Made by a program: the position numbers and the translations under genes. Of a DNA stretch of 64,000 nt, positions 9,573 to 19,330 are shown piece by piece (positions within the stretch are counted from its first letter, which is position 1; the number at the start of each line of letters is the position of its first letter). The notes under the pieces were generated by a model. That model did no database searches. It saw only the letters and a list, made by a program, of their open reading frames with translations, and was not told where the DNA came from. The stretch is from Candidatus Uabimicrobium amorphum. Its GTDB lineage: Bacteria > Planctomycetota > Uabimicrobiia > Uabimicrobiales > Uabimicrobiaceae. Location: the NCBI RefSeq assembly GCF_009002475.1, contig NZ_AP019860.1:4712001-4776000 (forward strand), read 5' to 3'.

Positions 9573-10503
9573 CTTTTTTGATGTAATGCCGCAGCAAATC
9601 AAAAGTCCTATTGTCACAATGGGATTTTTTGATGGTGTGCATATAGGACATCAACAACTCGTAAAGCGAGTTGTAAAACATGCGGAAGAAGTAAAGGGAA
9701 CGCCAACAGTTATCACATTTGTGGAACATCCACTAAAAACAATAACTGGCTCTGCGCCACCCTCGATTACTTCTTTACGCAAGCGCCTAAAGCTACTTGC
9801 GCGGTTTAATATTGCTTATACATTGCTGATCGAATTTGATCACAATGTGGCAAAAATTGATCCAAAAGAATTTATTGAAAAATTTTTAGTGGCGAATTTG
9901 CAAATGCGTGGAATTGTCATTGGGGAAAATTTTCGTTTTGGACATCGAGGGGCCGGCACCCCAGACCTTTTGAAAAAAATGAGCGCAGAACATTCTTTTT
10001 TTACCGATGTTCAATCTCATCGAGAATGGTCAGGGAATGTTGTATCTAGCACCAAAATTCGCGAGGCGATAAAACGCGGAGATTGTCAAAGTGCCCATGA
10101 GATGTTATCGCGACCATTTTCGCTATGTGGAACTGTAATTGAAGGACAAAAGCGCGGAAGGAAATTGGGCTTTCCCACAGCAAATTTAAGCTTAGAACAC
10201 ACTCTTGTTCCTGGGGATGGAGTTTATATAGGCTCAGTAGAACTTAATGGAAAAAGGTACCCGAGTCTAATTAGCATAGGAACAAATCCTACTTTTGATG
10301 GCCAATCAACAAGTACGGAAGTATATATTGAAGGTTTTGATGAGGACATCTATAATCAGTATCTTGAAGTATTCGTTCTGGACAAAATTCGCGATCAGAT
10401 TAAATTTAACGATGCGGACGAACTTGTTGCCAGAATGAACAAAGACAAAGAGGTACTGATGCAAAAGTTTGACACTTTAAAAGCATCCATTTCTGCAACA
10501 TAG
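9559..10503 (+). CDS. ribF: Bifunctional riboflavin kinase / FAD synthetase
   Basis: Converts riboflavin to FMN and then FAD. 314 residues, standard length. The N-terminal FAD synthetase (nucleotidyltransferase) domain has GFFDGVHIGHQQL (about 22-34), the GENFRFGHRGAGT motif and SSTKIREAI. The C-terminal riboflavin kinase domain starts near 185 and has RGRKLGFPTANL. Overlap with def suggests translational coupling. It would feed flavin to the flavoproteins encoded further on (NqrB, NqrC, NqrF, ApbE), although the genes are not in the same operon. Confidence 0.97.
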   Translation: MKTLNFFDVMPQQIKSPIVTMGFFDGVHIGHQQLVKRVVKHAEEVKGTPTVITFVEHPLKTITGSAPPSITSLRKRLKLLARFNIAYTLLIEFDHNVAKIDPKEFIEKFLVANLQMRGIVIGENFRFGHRGAGTPDLLKKMSAEHSFFTDVQSHREWSGNVVSSTKIREAIKRGDCQSAHEMLSRPFSLCGTVIEGQKRGRKLGFPTANLSLEHTLVPGDGVYIGSVELNGKRYPSLISIGTNPTFDGQSTSTEVYIEGFDEDIYNQYLEVFVLDKIRDQIKFNDADELVARMNKDKEVLMQKFDTLKASISAT

Positions 10504-10518
10504 AAAAGAGAAATAAAT

Positions 10519-12780
10519 ATGCTACCTCAAGCTGATCCAAAAGAACAAAAAAAAGTCAACTTGTTTATTAAGTTGTCTCAGGTGACGGGGTTTATTACAA
10601 AAAAAGAGTCTTTGTCTACACAACATCGTTTACGTACAACTATGGGGCGTGCCAGAGGTGAATTGCAGGATCTTATACGTAAACACCACATTGATCCAGA
10701 GTTGGCAAAAATGCTATGGACAATTGTGCAAAAAGCCCCTGTTATTCATCAGGAAAAAGATGGTGAAGAAATAAATGTCGATAGGTTAAATCCCGTCATT
10801 CAGCGCCAAGTTTTTCTGGCGGAAGAGCTGGTGAAAAATAACATTGTTCCCTTACAGGAAATCAATGGTGCCTTGATGGAATGCCAGGAAAATCCTAGTC
10901 TTAACCTAGGACAAATTTTACTGCGAAAACGTTTGATTTCCTCTGAGCAGTTTGTCGAAATAAATCGCAAAGTACAGGCCGCAACGATTAGTAGAACACA
11001 AAGTCTTACGTATTTGTCTTTAAAACAACACGACAATAAAATTTATCTCAATAATTCCAACGTTCCACAAAGTATTGGTAATTACGAGATTATTCGTGAA
11101 ATTGCCCGTGGAGGGATGGGGGTTGTTTACCAAGCGAAAGATCCCGATTTAGACAAGATCGTTGCTTTGAAAACAATCATTGCCGGAGAAGCAGCGGACT
11201 CTATAGACATTGAAAGATTTAGGCGTGAGGCAAAGTTGACTTCGCAACTAGAACACCCTAATATTGTCAAAATACACGAAGTTGGTTTGCAAGAAAATTT
11301 ACATTACTACACAATGGATTTTGTTGACGGCGTTTCTTTGTCGGACTATGTAAAAGAAAATAAGCCTTCTTTGCGCAAGCTGTTAAAGATTATTCTTCAG
11401 GTCGCCCAATCTTTAGGTGCTGCGCATACAAAGGGGATTATTCACCGCGATATTAAACCAAGTAACGTTCTTGTGGATAAATCAGGGAAGCCATTTTTGA
11501 CAGACTTTGGTTTGGCGAGACAAAAAGATGGTAAAGATGGTTTAACGATGAGTGGGGTGGCAATTGGTACTCCCGCGTATATGTCTCCTGAACAAGCTGA
11601 AGGACGTATTCGTGAAATTGATCAACGCAGTGACATTTATTCTCTTGGAGCTGTTTTTTACGAGTTACTATGTGGTAAACCCCCCTTTTCGGGAAATTCA
11701 CTGGCGGAAACTCTACAGATGATCTTGACTCAAGACCCGATACGTCTTAAACAAGAAGTTCCGAATATTCCGCTTAAAGTGGAAACCATCTGTTTGAAAT
11801 GTTTGAAAAAAACACGCAATCAAAGATATCCCAATGCCAAAGCACTTATTCGCGATATTGAGCGCTTCTTAAAGGGAGACGAGATCAAAGCCAAAAGGTC
11901 TGTGCCCATGGAAGCGTTGAGCAAAATGTTGAGTAAAAATAAATCAGTACTTTTTGGTGTGGTCGCGACATCTTTGTTGTTTTGCGTCGTTGTTTTTTGG
12001 ATGTATGGCAGTATGGGTTCGCAACAAAACAAATACGACAGGCTTTCTGAAAAACTTAATGAAGCGCAAACTCAATTGGCCGAATACAAAGACCAAGTAG
12101 ACACGCTGAAAATTGAATCAAATGTCTTAAAAGAAAAACTATCCAAGAAGAAAAGTGTTGCAAGTACAGATGTCAACGTCAAATTGACAAATAAAGAACT
12201 TGCCAATTTATTCAATGAAGCAGGTGTCGCACAGATGCAAATAGGACGCAATGCCGCGATGTCTTTAAAGACGTTTGATAGAGCTTTGGCATGTAACCCT
12301 CAACTGTGGTATGTTTATCTCAATAAAGCAAGAGCACTTACTGCTTTGAAAAAAATTCCCGAAGCAATAGATTGTTTGAACATTGCGATTAAAAATAAAG
12401 AACATCTGTTAGCCAAAGATGTATACGGTGCTTATGACCAACGTGGTTTTTGTTACTACTTGACGCAACAGCCACACAAAGCGATGAAGGACATCGAACA
12501 GTGCTTCAAGATGCAGGTGAAGCCAGACCTCTATCACAAGAAAGCACTTGTACAAGTTGCCCTTGGTCAAAAACAAGAAGCATTAAACAACTTAAACAAA
12601 GCCATACAGATGCAACCATCTATTACGTTTATATTTAGTCGCGGGAAGTTTTTATTCGACAATAAGAAATTCGCCCAGGCAAAACTGGATTTAATGCAAT
12701 GCAAAAGAGCAGATCCTAATTTTAATGCCGCAGAGAGAGAACGTATGTTGGCTGAAATGAGAAGAAAAGGTTTTAAGTAA
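10519..12780 (+). CDS. Hanks-type Ser/Thr protein kinase with transmembrane anchor and C-terminal TPRs
   Basis: 753 residues. An N-terminal helical region (about 1-180) contains two segments resembling the MshEN/T2SSE-N pattern (LGQILLRKRLISSEQF at about 130-150). The kinase domain (about 187-455) has an intact glycine loop (ARGGMGVVY), VALK lysine, HRDIKPSN catalytic loop near 308, DFG near 328 and a GTPAYMSPEQ activation segment. A transmembrane helix follows at about 477-497, then a short coiled coil and TPR repeats (about 570-750). All catalytic residues are present, so it should be active, with a cytoplasmic kinase and the TPR part outside the membrane. It shares its N-terminal architecture with the kinase at 14287. 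The target is unknown. Confidence 0.95.
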   Translation: MLPQADPKEQKKVNLFIKLSQVTGFITKKESLSTQHRLRTTMGRARGELQDLIRKHHIDPELAKMLWTIVQKAPVIHQEKDGEEINVDRLNPVIQRQVFLAEELVKNNIVPLQEINGALMECQENPSLNLGQILLRKRLISSEQFVEINRKVQAATISRTQSLTYLSLKQHDNKIYLNNSNVPQSIGNYEIIREIARGGMGVVYQAKDPDLDKIVALKTIIAGEAADSIDIERFRREAKLTSQLEHPNIVKIHEVGLQENLHYYTMDFVDGVSLSDYVKENKPSLRKLLKIILQVAQSLGAAHTKGIIHRDIKPSNVLVDKSGKPFLTDFGLARQKDGKDGLTMSGVAIGTPAYMSPEQAEGRIREIDQRSDIYSLGAVFYELLCGKPPFSGNSLAETLQMILTQDPIRLKQEVPNIPLKVETICLKCLKKTRNQRYPNAKALIRDIERFLKGDEIKAKRSVPMEALSKMLSKNKSVLFGVVATSLLFCVVVFWMYGSMGSQQNKYDRLSEKLNEAQTQLAEYKDQVDTLKIESNVLKEKLSKKKSVASTDVNVKLTNKELANLFNEAGVAQMQIGRNAAMSLKTFDRALACNPQLWYVYLNKARALTALKKIPEAIDCLNIAIKNKEHLLAKDVYGAYDQRGFCYYLTQQPHKAMKDIEQCFKMQVKPDLYHKKALVQVALGQKQEALNNLNKAIQMQPSITFIFSRGKFLFDNKKFAQAKLDLMQCKRADPNFNAAERERMLAEMRRKGFK

Positions 12781-12952
12781 GCTTTTTTATCAGCTGCTTT
12801 GTCTAAATAAAACAACAGCTAAGAACTATATTATGGTCTTAATGCTACACAAATTTTCCACAGATTTACAAAAAATAGATGCTAAAATTACTGTAAGCCA
12901 GTATAATATTTAAAGATTTGATTACTTCCAAACCGAAAATATTGAGGGAAAT

Positions 12953-13825
12953 ATGATGAAGATAGTCATTTTTATATGCATATTATTTGCAAGTTGTTCG
13001 CATAAATTTTACAAGCCATACGTTGGCGAGTATGCAGAAAACCCAGAATTTGTAGAATCTGTAACATTCCAAACAGCAGATAACCATCAGCTCAAAGGTT
13101 TTTTGCTAAAATCGCAAAAGCCCTCCAAAGGCGTTGTTATTCATTTCCATGGCAACACCGGAAACGCACAGACATATTTTATTTTTGTCGAATGGCTAAT
13201 CGTAAGAGGTTATGACGTTTTTACATTTGACTATCGCGGTTATGGGGAATCACAAGGATCTCCAAGTCGTGCTGGATTAGTAGAGGATAGTCGCGCTGCC
13301 ATTCGCTATATCATCCAACAAAAAAAATGGGATAACATCTACCTTTTTGGTCAAAGTTTAGGGGGCAACCAAGCGATCGCTGCTGTGGATGACTCCAATC
13401 GTCCTTTTATTGACGGCATGATCATCGATAGTACCTTTTACTCTTACGCTTCCGTCGCCAATTATCACGCAGGAGATTTATCTCTCTTTTATCCTTTTGT
13501 GTGGACACTAATAGGTGGTAATAGCTATAGTGCGGCCGATTATGTGGCATCTCTACGTGTACCAATTATGTTTATACACGGAGATAGAGATCAAATGATT
13601 CCTATTTCGCACGGCTACCAGCTATTCCAAGAGGCGAGTTTTCCCAAATCGTTCCTGGCGGTTGCCAACTGTGGGCACGTGGAAGCATTATCGCGAGAAC
13701 CAATAAGAGATTCCATTATACAATTCTTAGAGTCAAATTCTTTAGAGCTTCAGTACATTCGACAACCAACAGATCTCAATATCAAATATCAAAAACCTGC
13801 TATTCAAAACCAAAGCCAAAAATAG
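12953..13825 (+). CDS. Alpha/beta hydrolase, probable lipoprotein
   Basis: 290 residues. A short N-terminal hydrophobic stretch ends in LFASC, a passable lipobox, suggesting lipid anchoring at Cys15 if the first ATG is used; a second ATG follows immediately and changes little. The hydrolase fold has an oxyanion segment HFHGNTGN, nucleophile elbow GQSLGG (Ser135), an acid in HGDRDQMIP and a C-terminal His in CGHVE. It resembles the Abhd13/Bem46-like branch. A hairpin follows the gene at 13840-13858. A paralogous cytoplasmic hydrolase is encoded at 36032. The substrate cannot be predicted. Confidence 0.9.
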   Translation: MMKIVIFICILFASCSHKFYKPYVGEYAENPEFVESVTFQTADNHQLKGFLLKSQKPSKGVVIHFHGNTGNAQTYFIFVEWLIVRGYDVFTFDYRGYGESQGSPSRAGLVEDSRAAIRYIIQQKKWDNIYLFGQSLGGNQAIAAVDDSNRPFIDGMIIDSTFYSYASVANYHAGDLSLFYPFVWTLIGGNSYSAADYVASLRVPIMFIHGDRDQMIPISHGYQLFQEASFPKSFLAVANCGHVEALSREPIRDSIIQFLESNSLELQYIRQPTDLNIKYQKPAIQNQSQK

Positions 13826-13839
13826 AAGAATTTTTCGTT

Positions 13840-13858
13840 TAGGGCGTTTTACGCCCTA
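13840..13858 (+). terminator. Hairpin after the alpha/beta hydrolase gene
   Basis: TAGGGCGT and ACGCCCTA form a perfect 8-bp stem with a 3-nt loop, starting 14 bp after the hydrolase stop. The downstream tract is mixed A/T rather than a clean U run, so termination efficiency is uncertain. Confidence 0.5.
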
Positions 13859-13940
13859 GACCCAAATTTTTCCAAAGGTAAATTTTATCATACCATATGT
13901 CACAACTACTGTTTGGCCTAATAAAACCCAAGAGGTTTGC

Positions 13941-14276
13941 ATGAAAAAATATACGCTTTACACGTTCACATTTCTCCTCGCTATTCTTTGTTTATTTACC
14001 ATCACATTTGTTGGCTTCGTTATGTACGGTAAAAGTTGCGCAACAGAGTTTGTTCCCCCCGCCGTAAAAAACAGTACTGCAACAAAAACATATCTGCGAT
14101 TTGACAAATTTCACTTTTATAAATACGTGCAACCCCTAAGCTGCCGTATACCTGGCAAAGAGATTTACGGTGTTTTTATTTACGAAATTAAATCCAACGA
14201 TGTGACAGTGCACATTGCCTGGAGTCCGTTGTCTTACGGAAGATTTAAAACGCCTGTTGTTATAGAACCTCGTTAA
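13941..14276 (+). CDS. Small membrane-anchored protein of unknown function
   Basis: 111 residues. One N-terminal transmembrane or signal-anchor segment (about 8-29), then an extracytoplasmic domain of about 80 residues with two cysteines (near 33 and 68) that could pair. AGAGG lies just upstream of the ATG at 13941, and the gene is followed 10 bp later by the WD40 kinase, so the two may be cotranscribed. No family recognised. Confidence 0.65.
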   Translation: MKKYTLYTFTFLLAILCLFTITFVGFVMYGKSCATEFVPPAVKNSTATKTYLRFDKFHFYKYVQPLSCRIPGKEIYGVFIYEIKSNDVTVHIAWSPLSYGRFKTPVVIEPR

Positions 14277-14286
14277 GGTATCCTTT

Positions 14287-17200
14287 ATGCTATTCTCTAG
14301 CTATGAACAAGCTCTTGTGAAGTTACTCGTGCAAAAAAATTGGGTGCAGCCACATGTCATTAATAAGGTTCTTGAATATGTGACTAAACAACGTCAACAA
14401 GGACAAAAAATTGCCGTAGAGAGTGTGCTATTACAAAGTGGATATGTCTCGCAGCAAAATTTACAAACGGCCATCGGTATGGTGAGTACGATTATGAGTA
14501 GTGGTACCGCTTCAGAAGTGAATGTCTCGCAACAGTCGATGATGAATAGCAGCAAATTTACACAGACGCAAATGTTGCAAGCGATTAATCAGCGACAAGT
14601 TATCGCACATTACAATATTGAAAAAGAGCTTGGTCGTGGAGGAATGGGGATTGTATTCAAAGCAACAGATACCAAATTAGGACGTACTGTTGCTGTAAAA
14701 GTGATTATTGGTACAGCCCTTACCGCGACAAAAATAAGGCGTTTTTTAGAAGAAGCGAAAGCCACGGCGCGTTTGAAGCATCCGCACATCATAAGTCTGT
14801 ATGAAATCAACAATACGCCTGTAAATTACTTTACGATGGAGTACGTGGAAGGAAAGCCTCTATCAGACTATGTGGGGAAGGGCCTTAAACTAAAAGAAGT
14901 GCTGTATATTATGAACAAGTGCGCTTCGGCGATTGACTTTGCGCATAAAGAGGGGATTATACATCGCGACATAAAACCTTCGAATATAATGCTGGATAAG
15001 CTCAAAAATCCCAAGGTGATGGATTTTGGTCTAGCGAAAGATGTGAACAACGATCAAAATCTTTCGCGGCAAGGAGATGTGATGGGAACTCCTGCCTACA
15101 TGTCTCCGGAACAGGCCGATGGAAGAAAAGTCGATCCGCGTAGTGACGTATATTCTCTCGGAGCAACGATGTATCAGATGCTTGTGGGGCGGGCGCCATT
15201 TCAGGCGGATAGCTATTGGAAAGTTCTCAAGAAGCTTCACACCGATGATCCTATACGTCTTCGTGTTCTAAACCCCGATATCCCTCCAGAGGTTGAAGCT
15301 ATTTGTTTGAAATGTTTAGAGAAGTCTCCACGTAAACGCTATCGTACGGCAGAAGCTTTTGCGAAAGATATTGAGAATTTTTTAAAAGATCGTCCTGTTA
15401 GTGCATCGCCAATCACACCTATTTCGCGTATGTTTAAACTGTTTAAGCGCAACAAACTTATTTCTTCCTTGGTTTTATTTATCGTGATGATTACCGTTTT
15501 TTCTGGGGTTTCGATTTTTTATCAATATTTTCAACTGCAAGACAAGAACGAAAAACTGGGGACGTCACTTAGTGAGCTTGCAAAAGTCAATAACGATTTG
15601 GAAATAGCAAGGCAAAAAGCGGAAGAGGCAAAAAACGAAGCGATAACACAAAAACAAGAGGCTTTAGATGCGCGTAACGAAGCGGTTACAGCAAAACAAA
15701 AAGCCCAAATACGCGAGTACTATGCCAATATACTGTTGACAAATCAATATTTGAAAGACCACAACAGTCTTGAGGCTCAGGAAGCACTTGGGCACTGCGC
15801 CAAGGACTTACGTAATTGGGAGTGGTATTGGCTCGATGGACAGTGCAACACTTCTGAACCTCAACCGGAGGTTATTAGAGAATTTGCTAAAAAAGCGACT
15901 TCTATTGGATTACACCGTGATTTGCTCGCCATGGGGAACAAAAAAGGGCAAGTGATTATTTATCATATGTCAGACAGAAGAATAATTAAAAAGCTCAATA
16001 AAACCAAAAAAAGTTCATCGGGAATTCCCGGCACGATTAATGATTGTATTTTTAGCCCTTCAGGTAAATATCTCGCCATTTTACACGGGCAATTTGTCGA
16101 AGTTTTTAGTACCACATCGTGGGATTTAGTCGCTGCGATACCTCATGAAAATGTATCGCGTACATGCCTTTTTTTATCTCAAGAGCATTATCTTGCTGTA
16201 GGCTATGAGGTTGAAAATTATGATATTTACAAACGAAAAATAGCGTCGAAAAAGAGGAAGCAAGGGGTTGTGATTTGGAATATAAAGACGCAGAAACCCC
16301 TGAAGATTTTTAGTCCATTAAATGAATTCGAGAATAATATCAACAGCTTAGCATATCGCAATGGAAAGTTGTTTTGCGGTGTCGGGGATAATGAACGTAT
16401 CAGAAAAGATTTCAATAAAGACTTTCTAACTATTTGGGATCTCAAAACAGAAAGAGTGAGTTATTTATCCAAATCGCGTATTTATCCTAAAAGTAAAATA
16501 CACTCTATTATCGTCGACAAGTTCATTATTACCGCAAGCTTCGATGGTACGATTATCATCTATAACAAAAAATTGCAGCCATTACGACAACTTGTAGGAC
16601 ATAAAAGTTATGTGTTTAGTTGTTGCTTAAGTCCCGACAAAAAGTATCTTGTCTCTACAAGTAATGATAACACCATGATTGTATGGTCCATGGAAACGTT
16701 TGAGCGCGTCGCGACATTAGTTGGCCATGTGGGGGCGGTGTATAAATGTGCGTTTTATGGAAAAGATCAACTAGTTTCATGTGGTAAAGATGGGGTGAAA
16801 TTTTGGAGAATTCGTTATAGTGATGCACATTTTTCTGGAAATAACCCCTTTATTTTTCCAAAACAAAAATATGCGATTACTGATTGCGCGATAGACCTGC
16901 GTACGCCTAATCAGCTTGCCTTTGCTTTAGAGCATGCATTGTCCATTTTCCTGAGTGATTTTCGCGGAGTTAAAATTGAATTACCTGAAAAAAATCGTTT
17001 AAAACCTTTTTTGGGCAGTATGGGACCAGTGCGCTATCTGCAATTTCACCCCAATAAGAACATGATCGTAAATGGAAGCGATTTTGGCGAGGTATTGTTG
17101 TGGGATATGCAAAATGGGCAAAAAGTGCGAAAATACTCAGGACATAAAATTACGAAACATATACGTCATTGCGTTTTTAATCATGATGGGTCGCGAATCG

Positions 17201-17832
17201 CTTCGGCAAGCTATGATAGTACTATACGTATTTGGAATTCGGATATTGACGACTTTGCACCAAAAACACAGGGGAATTCTCTTTTCGTTCTTCAAGGTTT
17301 CAAGGGAGACTTAAATGCTGCGTGTTTTCAACCCAATGGAAACCTTATCGTGGCTGGTGGGCAACCAGGTCTCAAGATGTGGAATATTGATGAAGGACAA
17401 CTGCAAGGGAAGAAAAATGTAAAGCTTTCACCGATAAAGAGCGGATTAAAATTAGCGAGAGAGGTTTTCTATTGCGAATATACGCCAGATGGAAAATATA
17501 TCATTGCTTCTTCAAAAGGGGCGAAAGACAATCTTTTGGTTGCGGATAGCAAAACATTAAAATTAGTGCATACATTTGAAGGGCATAGTGATCGCGTAGA
17601 AATTTTTTCCTTCATTCCCAACTATCCCAATCGCTTAGCATCCGCAAGTTTTGACGGGACCATTCGTATTTGGAATTTGGATAATATCGAAAAATCTAAA
17701 AAATCACGAGCAGTTCTTACCATCGAGGTGAGCAACCAACAATTGAAAACCTTATGTTTTAACCACGATGGTAGCCTTATGGTGAGTGGTGGTTTCGATC
17801 GTCATATACGCATATGGCGTTTCCATCGCTAA
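14287..17832 (+). CDS. Hanks-type Ser/Thr protein kinase with C-terminal WD40 propeller
   Basis: 1181 residues. Helical N-terminal region (1-105) similar in plan to the kinase at 10519; kinase domain about 107-375 with GRGGMGIVF, AVKV lysine, HRDIKPSN near 225, DFGLA near 245 and GTPAYMSPEQ; transmembrane helix at about 391-413; a Lys/Glu/Ala coiled coil (about 415-485); a short linker with YANILL...WEWYWL, usual in planctomycete WD40 kinases; then WD40 repeats from about 530 to the end, many ending in W-x-hydrophobic plus a basic residue (IRIWNS, IRIWNL, IRIWRF). Probably 10 or more repeats, enough for two propellers. Catalytic residues are intact. The propeller should lie across the membrane from the kinase and act as a sensor or docking surface, by inference. 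Confidence 0.95.
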   Translation: MLFSSYEQALVKLLVQKNWVQPHVINKVLEYVTKQRQQGQKIAVESVLLQSGYVSQQNLQTAIGMVSTIMSSGTASEVNVSQQSMMNSSKFTQTQMLQAINQRQVIAHYNIEKELGRGGMGIVFKATDTKLGRTVAVKVIIGTALTATKIRRFLEEAKATARLKHPHIISLYEINNTPVNYFTMEYVEGKPLSDYVGKGLKLKEVLYIMNKCASAIDFAHKEGIIHRDIKPSNIMLDKLKNPKVMDFGLAKDVNNDQNLSRQGDVMGTPAYMSPEQADGRKVDPRSDVYSLGATMYQMLVGRAPFQADSYWKVLKKLHTDDPIRLRVLNPDIPPEVEAICLKCLEKSPRKRYRTAEAFAKDIENFLKDRPVSASPITPISRMFKLFKRNKLISSLVLFIVMITVFSGVSIFYQYFQLQDKNEKLGTSLSELAKVNNDLEIARQKAEEAKNEAITQKQEALDARNEAVTAKQKAQIREYYANILLTNQYLKDHNSLEAQEALGHCAKDLRNWEWYWLDGQCNTSEPQPEVIREFAKKATSIGLHRDLLAMGNKKGQVIIYHMSDRRIIKKLNKTKKSSSGIPGTINDCIFSPSGKYLAILHGQFVEVFSTTSWDLVAAIPHENVSRTCLFLSQEHYLAVGYEVENYDIYKRKIASKKRKQGVVIWNIKTQKPLKIFSPLNEFENNINSLAYRNGKLFCGVGDNERIRKDFNKDFLTIWDLKTERVSYLSKSRIYPKSKIHSIIVDKFIITASFDGTIIIYNKKLQPLRQLVGHKSYVFSCCLSPDKKYLVSTSNDNTMIVWSMETFERVATLVGHVGAVYKCAFYGKDQLVSCGKDGVKFWRIRYSDAHFSGNNPFIFPKQKYAITDCAIDLRTPNQLAFALEHALSIFLSDFRGVKIELPEKNRLKPFLGSMGPVRYLQFHPNKNMIVNGSDFGEVLLWDMQNGQKVRKYSGHKITKHIRHCVFNHDGSRIASASYDSTIRIWNSDIDDFAPKTQGNSLFVLQGFKGDLNAACFQPNGNLIVAGGQPGLKMWNIDEGQLQGKKNVKLSPIKSGLKLAREVFYCEYTPDGKYIIASSKGAKDNLLVADSKTLKLVHTFEGHSDRVEIFSFIPNYPNRLASASFDGTIRIWNLDNIEKSKKSRAVLTIEVSNQQLKTLCFNHDGSLMVSGGFDRHIRIWRFHR

Positions 17833-17971
17833 GTTATCGTATCTTAAGGAATACCCATCTACAGTAAATAAATCTATGTTTGATCGCTCTATGTCAAGTT
17901 TTAGTTGCTTTCCCGAAAGTGAATTGCTAATATGTAGCCAACTAAAACGTATTGAGTAGGGGGAGAAATAC

Positions 17972-19318
17972 ATGAGAAACATAGTACTTTATTTTGTATT
18001 GGTGACATTGCTATTTTGCGAATCCGTCACTGTAACAGTTCCAGGAAACAAAGAACAATTTACTCAAATCGCTTTTTTGAAAACAGGTCAAATGTTTTCG
18101 ATAGACCACATCAGTGGTTACGTAACGTTCTCAGGGGAAAATAAACTTCGCGATGCATATGGGCGCGATCAGAAAGGTCAAATGTGCACTACCGAAGGCG
18201 GAATGGTAATACTGGAACCAGGAATGGAGTATATTCGTCGTAACAGAGATGAAGCTCCGTCTTTTTTTACACGATTTGCTGAAAAAGCTCTTGGGCAAAA
18301 ATGGCACGCGCGTGCCGATGGTTACCTAAGCGTGAAAGCTTTTGACGGTGAAGGGGCCTATGCCGACAATAAACACGGTTCATATACCATTACGGTTACT
18401 ATCTATCCTTTTGACCACAAAAACGCAAACATTCCCACTCCTAAATTTCACAATGATCTAGCATTTCATTGGGCACCTATTCACTACCAAGACACTGCAA
18501 AAGAGCAGTGGCTTGCCGATGCGTTGACCAGCGTAAATTACGATGGCGACTGGAAAACCGATAATAATTGGGATGCACTACATAAAGCAAATTCTGATTT
18601 ACGCGGTGTCGTTTACTATTTTGTTTTAGAAACCGCATCTCACTGGTTCGTCAACTACTCTTTTTATCATCCGCGCGATTGGATTAATCCGTGGGATTTA
18701 GAAACCGATCATGAAAACGACTTGGAAGGTATTGTGGTTTTAGTGAAAAAAGATGGTAGTCAGTTTGGAAAATTGCAGGGGATCGTAACCTGTGCACATC
18801 TCGATTTTTACTCGTATGTTCCGCTTGGAAGTGACCTACAAGGTAACCAAGAGAATATAGACGGCAATCTTATTTGGCAACGTGACCAGAAAAATCACAA
18901 TAGATTTTGTACATACCAAGAAGCCAAAGGGCACGGTTGTCATGCACTGCAAAAAAAACATAAATTCGGTAGTGAGAATGACTACATTGTTTACTATCCT
19001 TCTACTGTTGGTTCTACTCCTAAATCGCGTTTTGACCAAAATGCCACTTACAGACTAATCAACATCTTTGCCCCTGGAGAATTATGGTCGCGGCGTTTTG
19101 CCAAAGAAACATTCAAGAAATTTGGGGTTTTTTTGAAAAGCAAAGGAATTGGCGGTAATGCCAATACTCCTTGGACTTGGGATGACAAGGACGATGGAAA
19201 GTTCTTGCAAGGTGGAGAAATGGCTCTAGATCCTGCAAGGTTATTTTCTATATATTATAAAATCCCGCAAATGGTTAAAGAGTATATGTACAATCCTTTT
19301 CAGGGAATATGGAAATAG
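17972..19318 (+). CDS. Secreted protein with Vps62/NPP1-like motifs
   Basis: 448 residues. The Sec signal peptide is about 1-20. The mature part is rich in Trp, His and Asp. A central segment (about 165-290) includes HWAPIHYQ, VVYYFVLET and ETDHENDLEGIVVLV, which recall the acidic His-Asp-Trp/Leu-Glu metal-binding motif of Vps62/DUF946 and NPP1-like proteins; this resemblance is by eye and weak. GGGGAG, 7 nt before the ATG, supports the start. The upstream gap contains no clear terminator. It may be an extracellular hydrolase or binding protein; the function is unproven. Confidence 0.7.
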   Translation: MRNIVLYFVLVTLLFCESVTVTVPGNKEQFTQIAFLKTGQMFSIDHISGYVTFSGENKLRDAYGRDQKGQMCTTEGGMVILEPGMEYIRRNRDEAPSFFTRFAEKALGQKWHARADGYLSVKAFDGEGAYADNKHGSYTITVTIYPFDHKNANIPTPKFHNDLAFHWAPIHYQDTAKEQWLADALTSVNYDGDWKTDNNWDALHKANSDLRGVVYYFVLETASHWFVNYSFYHPRDWINPWDLETDHENDLEGIVVLVKKDGSQFGKLQGIVTCAHLDFYSYVPLGSDLQGNQENIDGNLIWQRDQKNHNRFCTYQEAKGHGCHALQKKHKFGSENDYIVYYPSTVGSTPKSRFDQNATYRLINIFAPGELWSRRFAKETFKKFGVFLKSKGIGGNANTPWTWDDKDDGKFLQGGEMALDPARLFSIYYKIPQMVKEYMYNPFQGIWK

Positions 19319-19330
19319 AAAGAAAATTTA

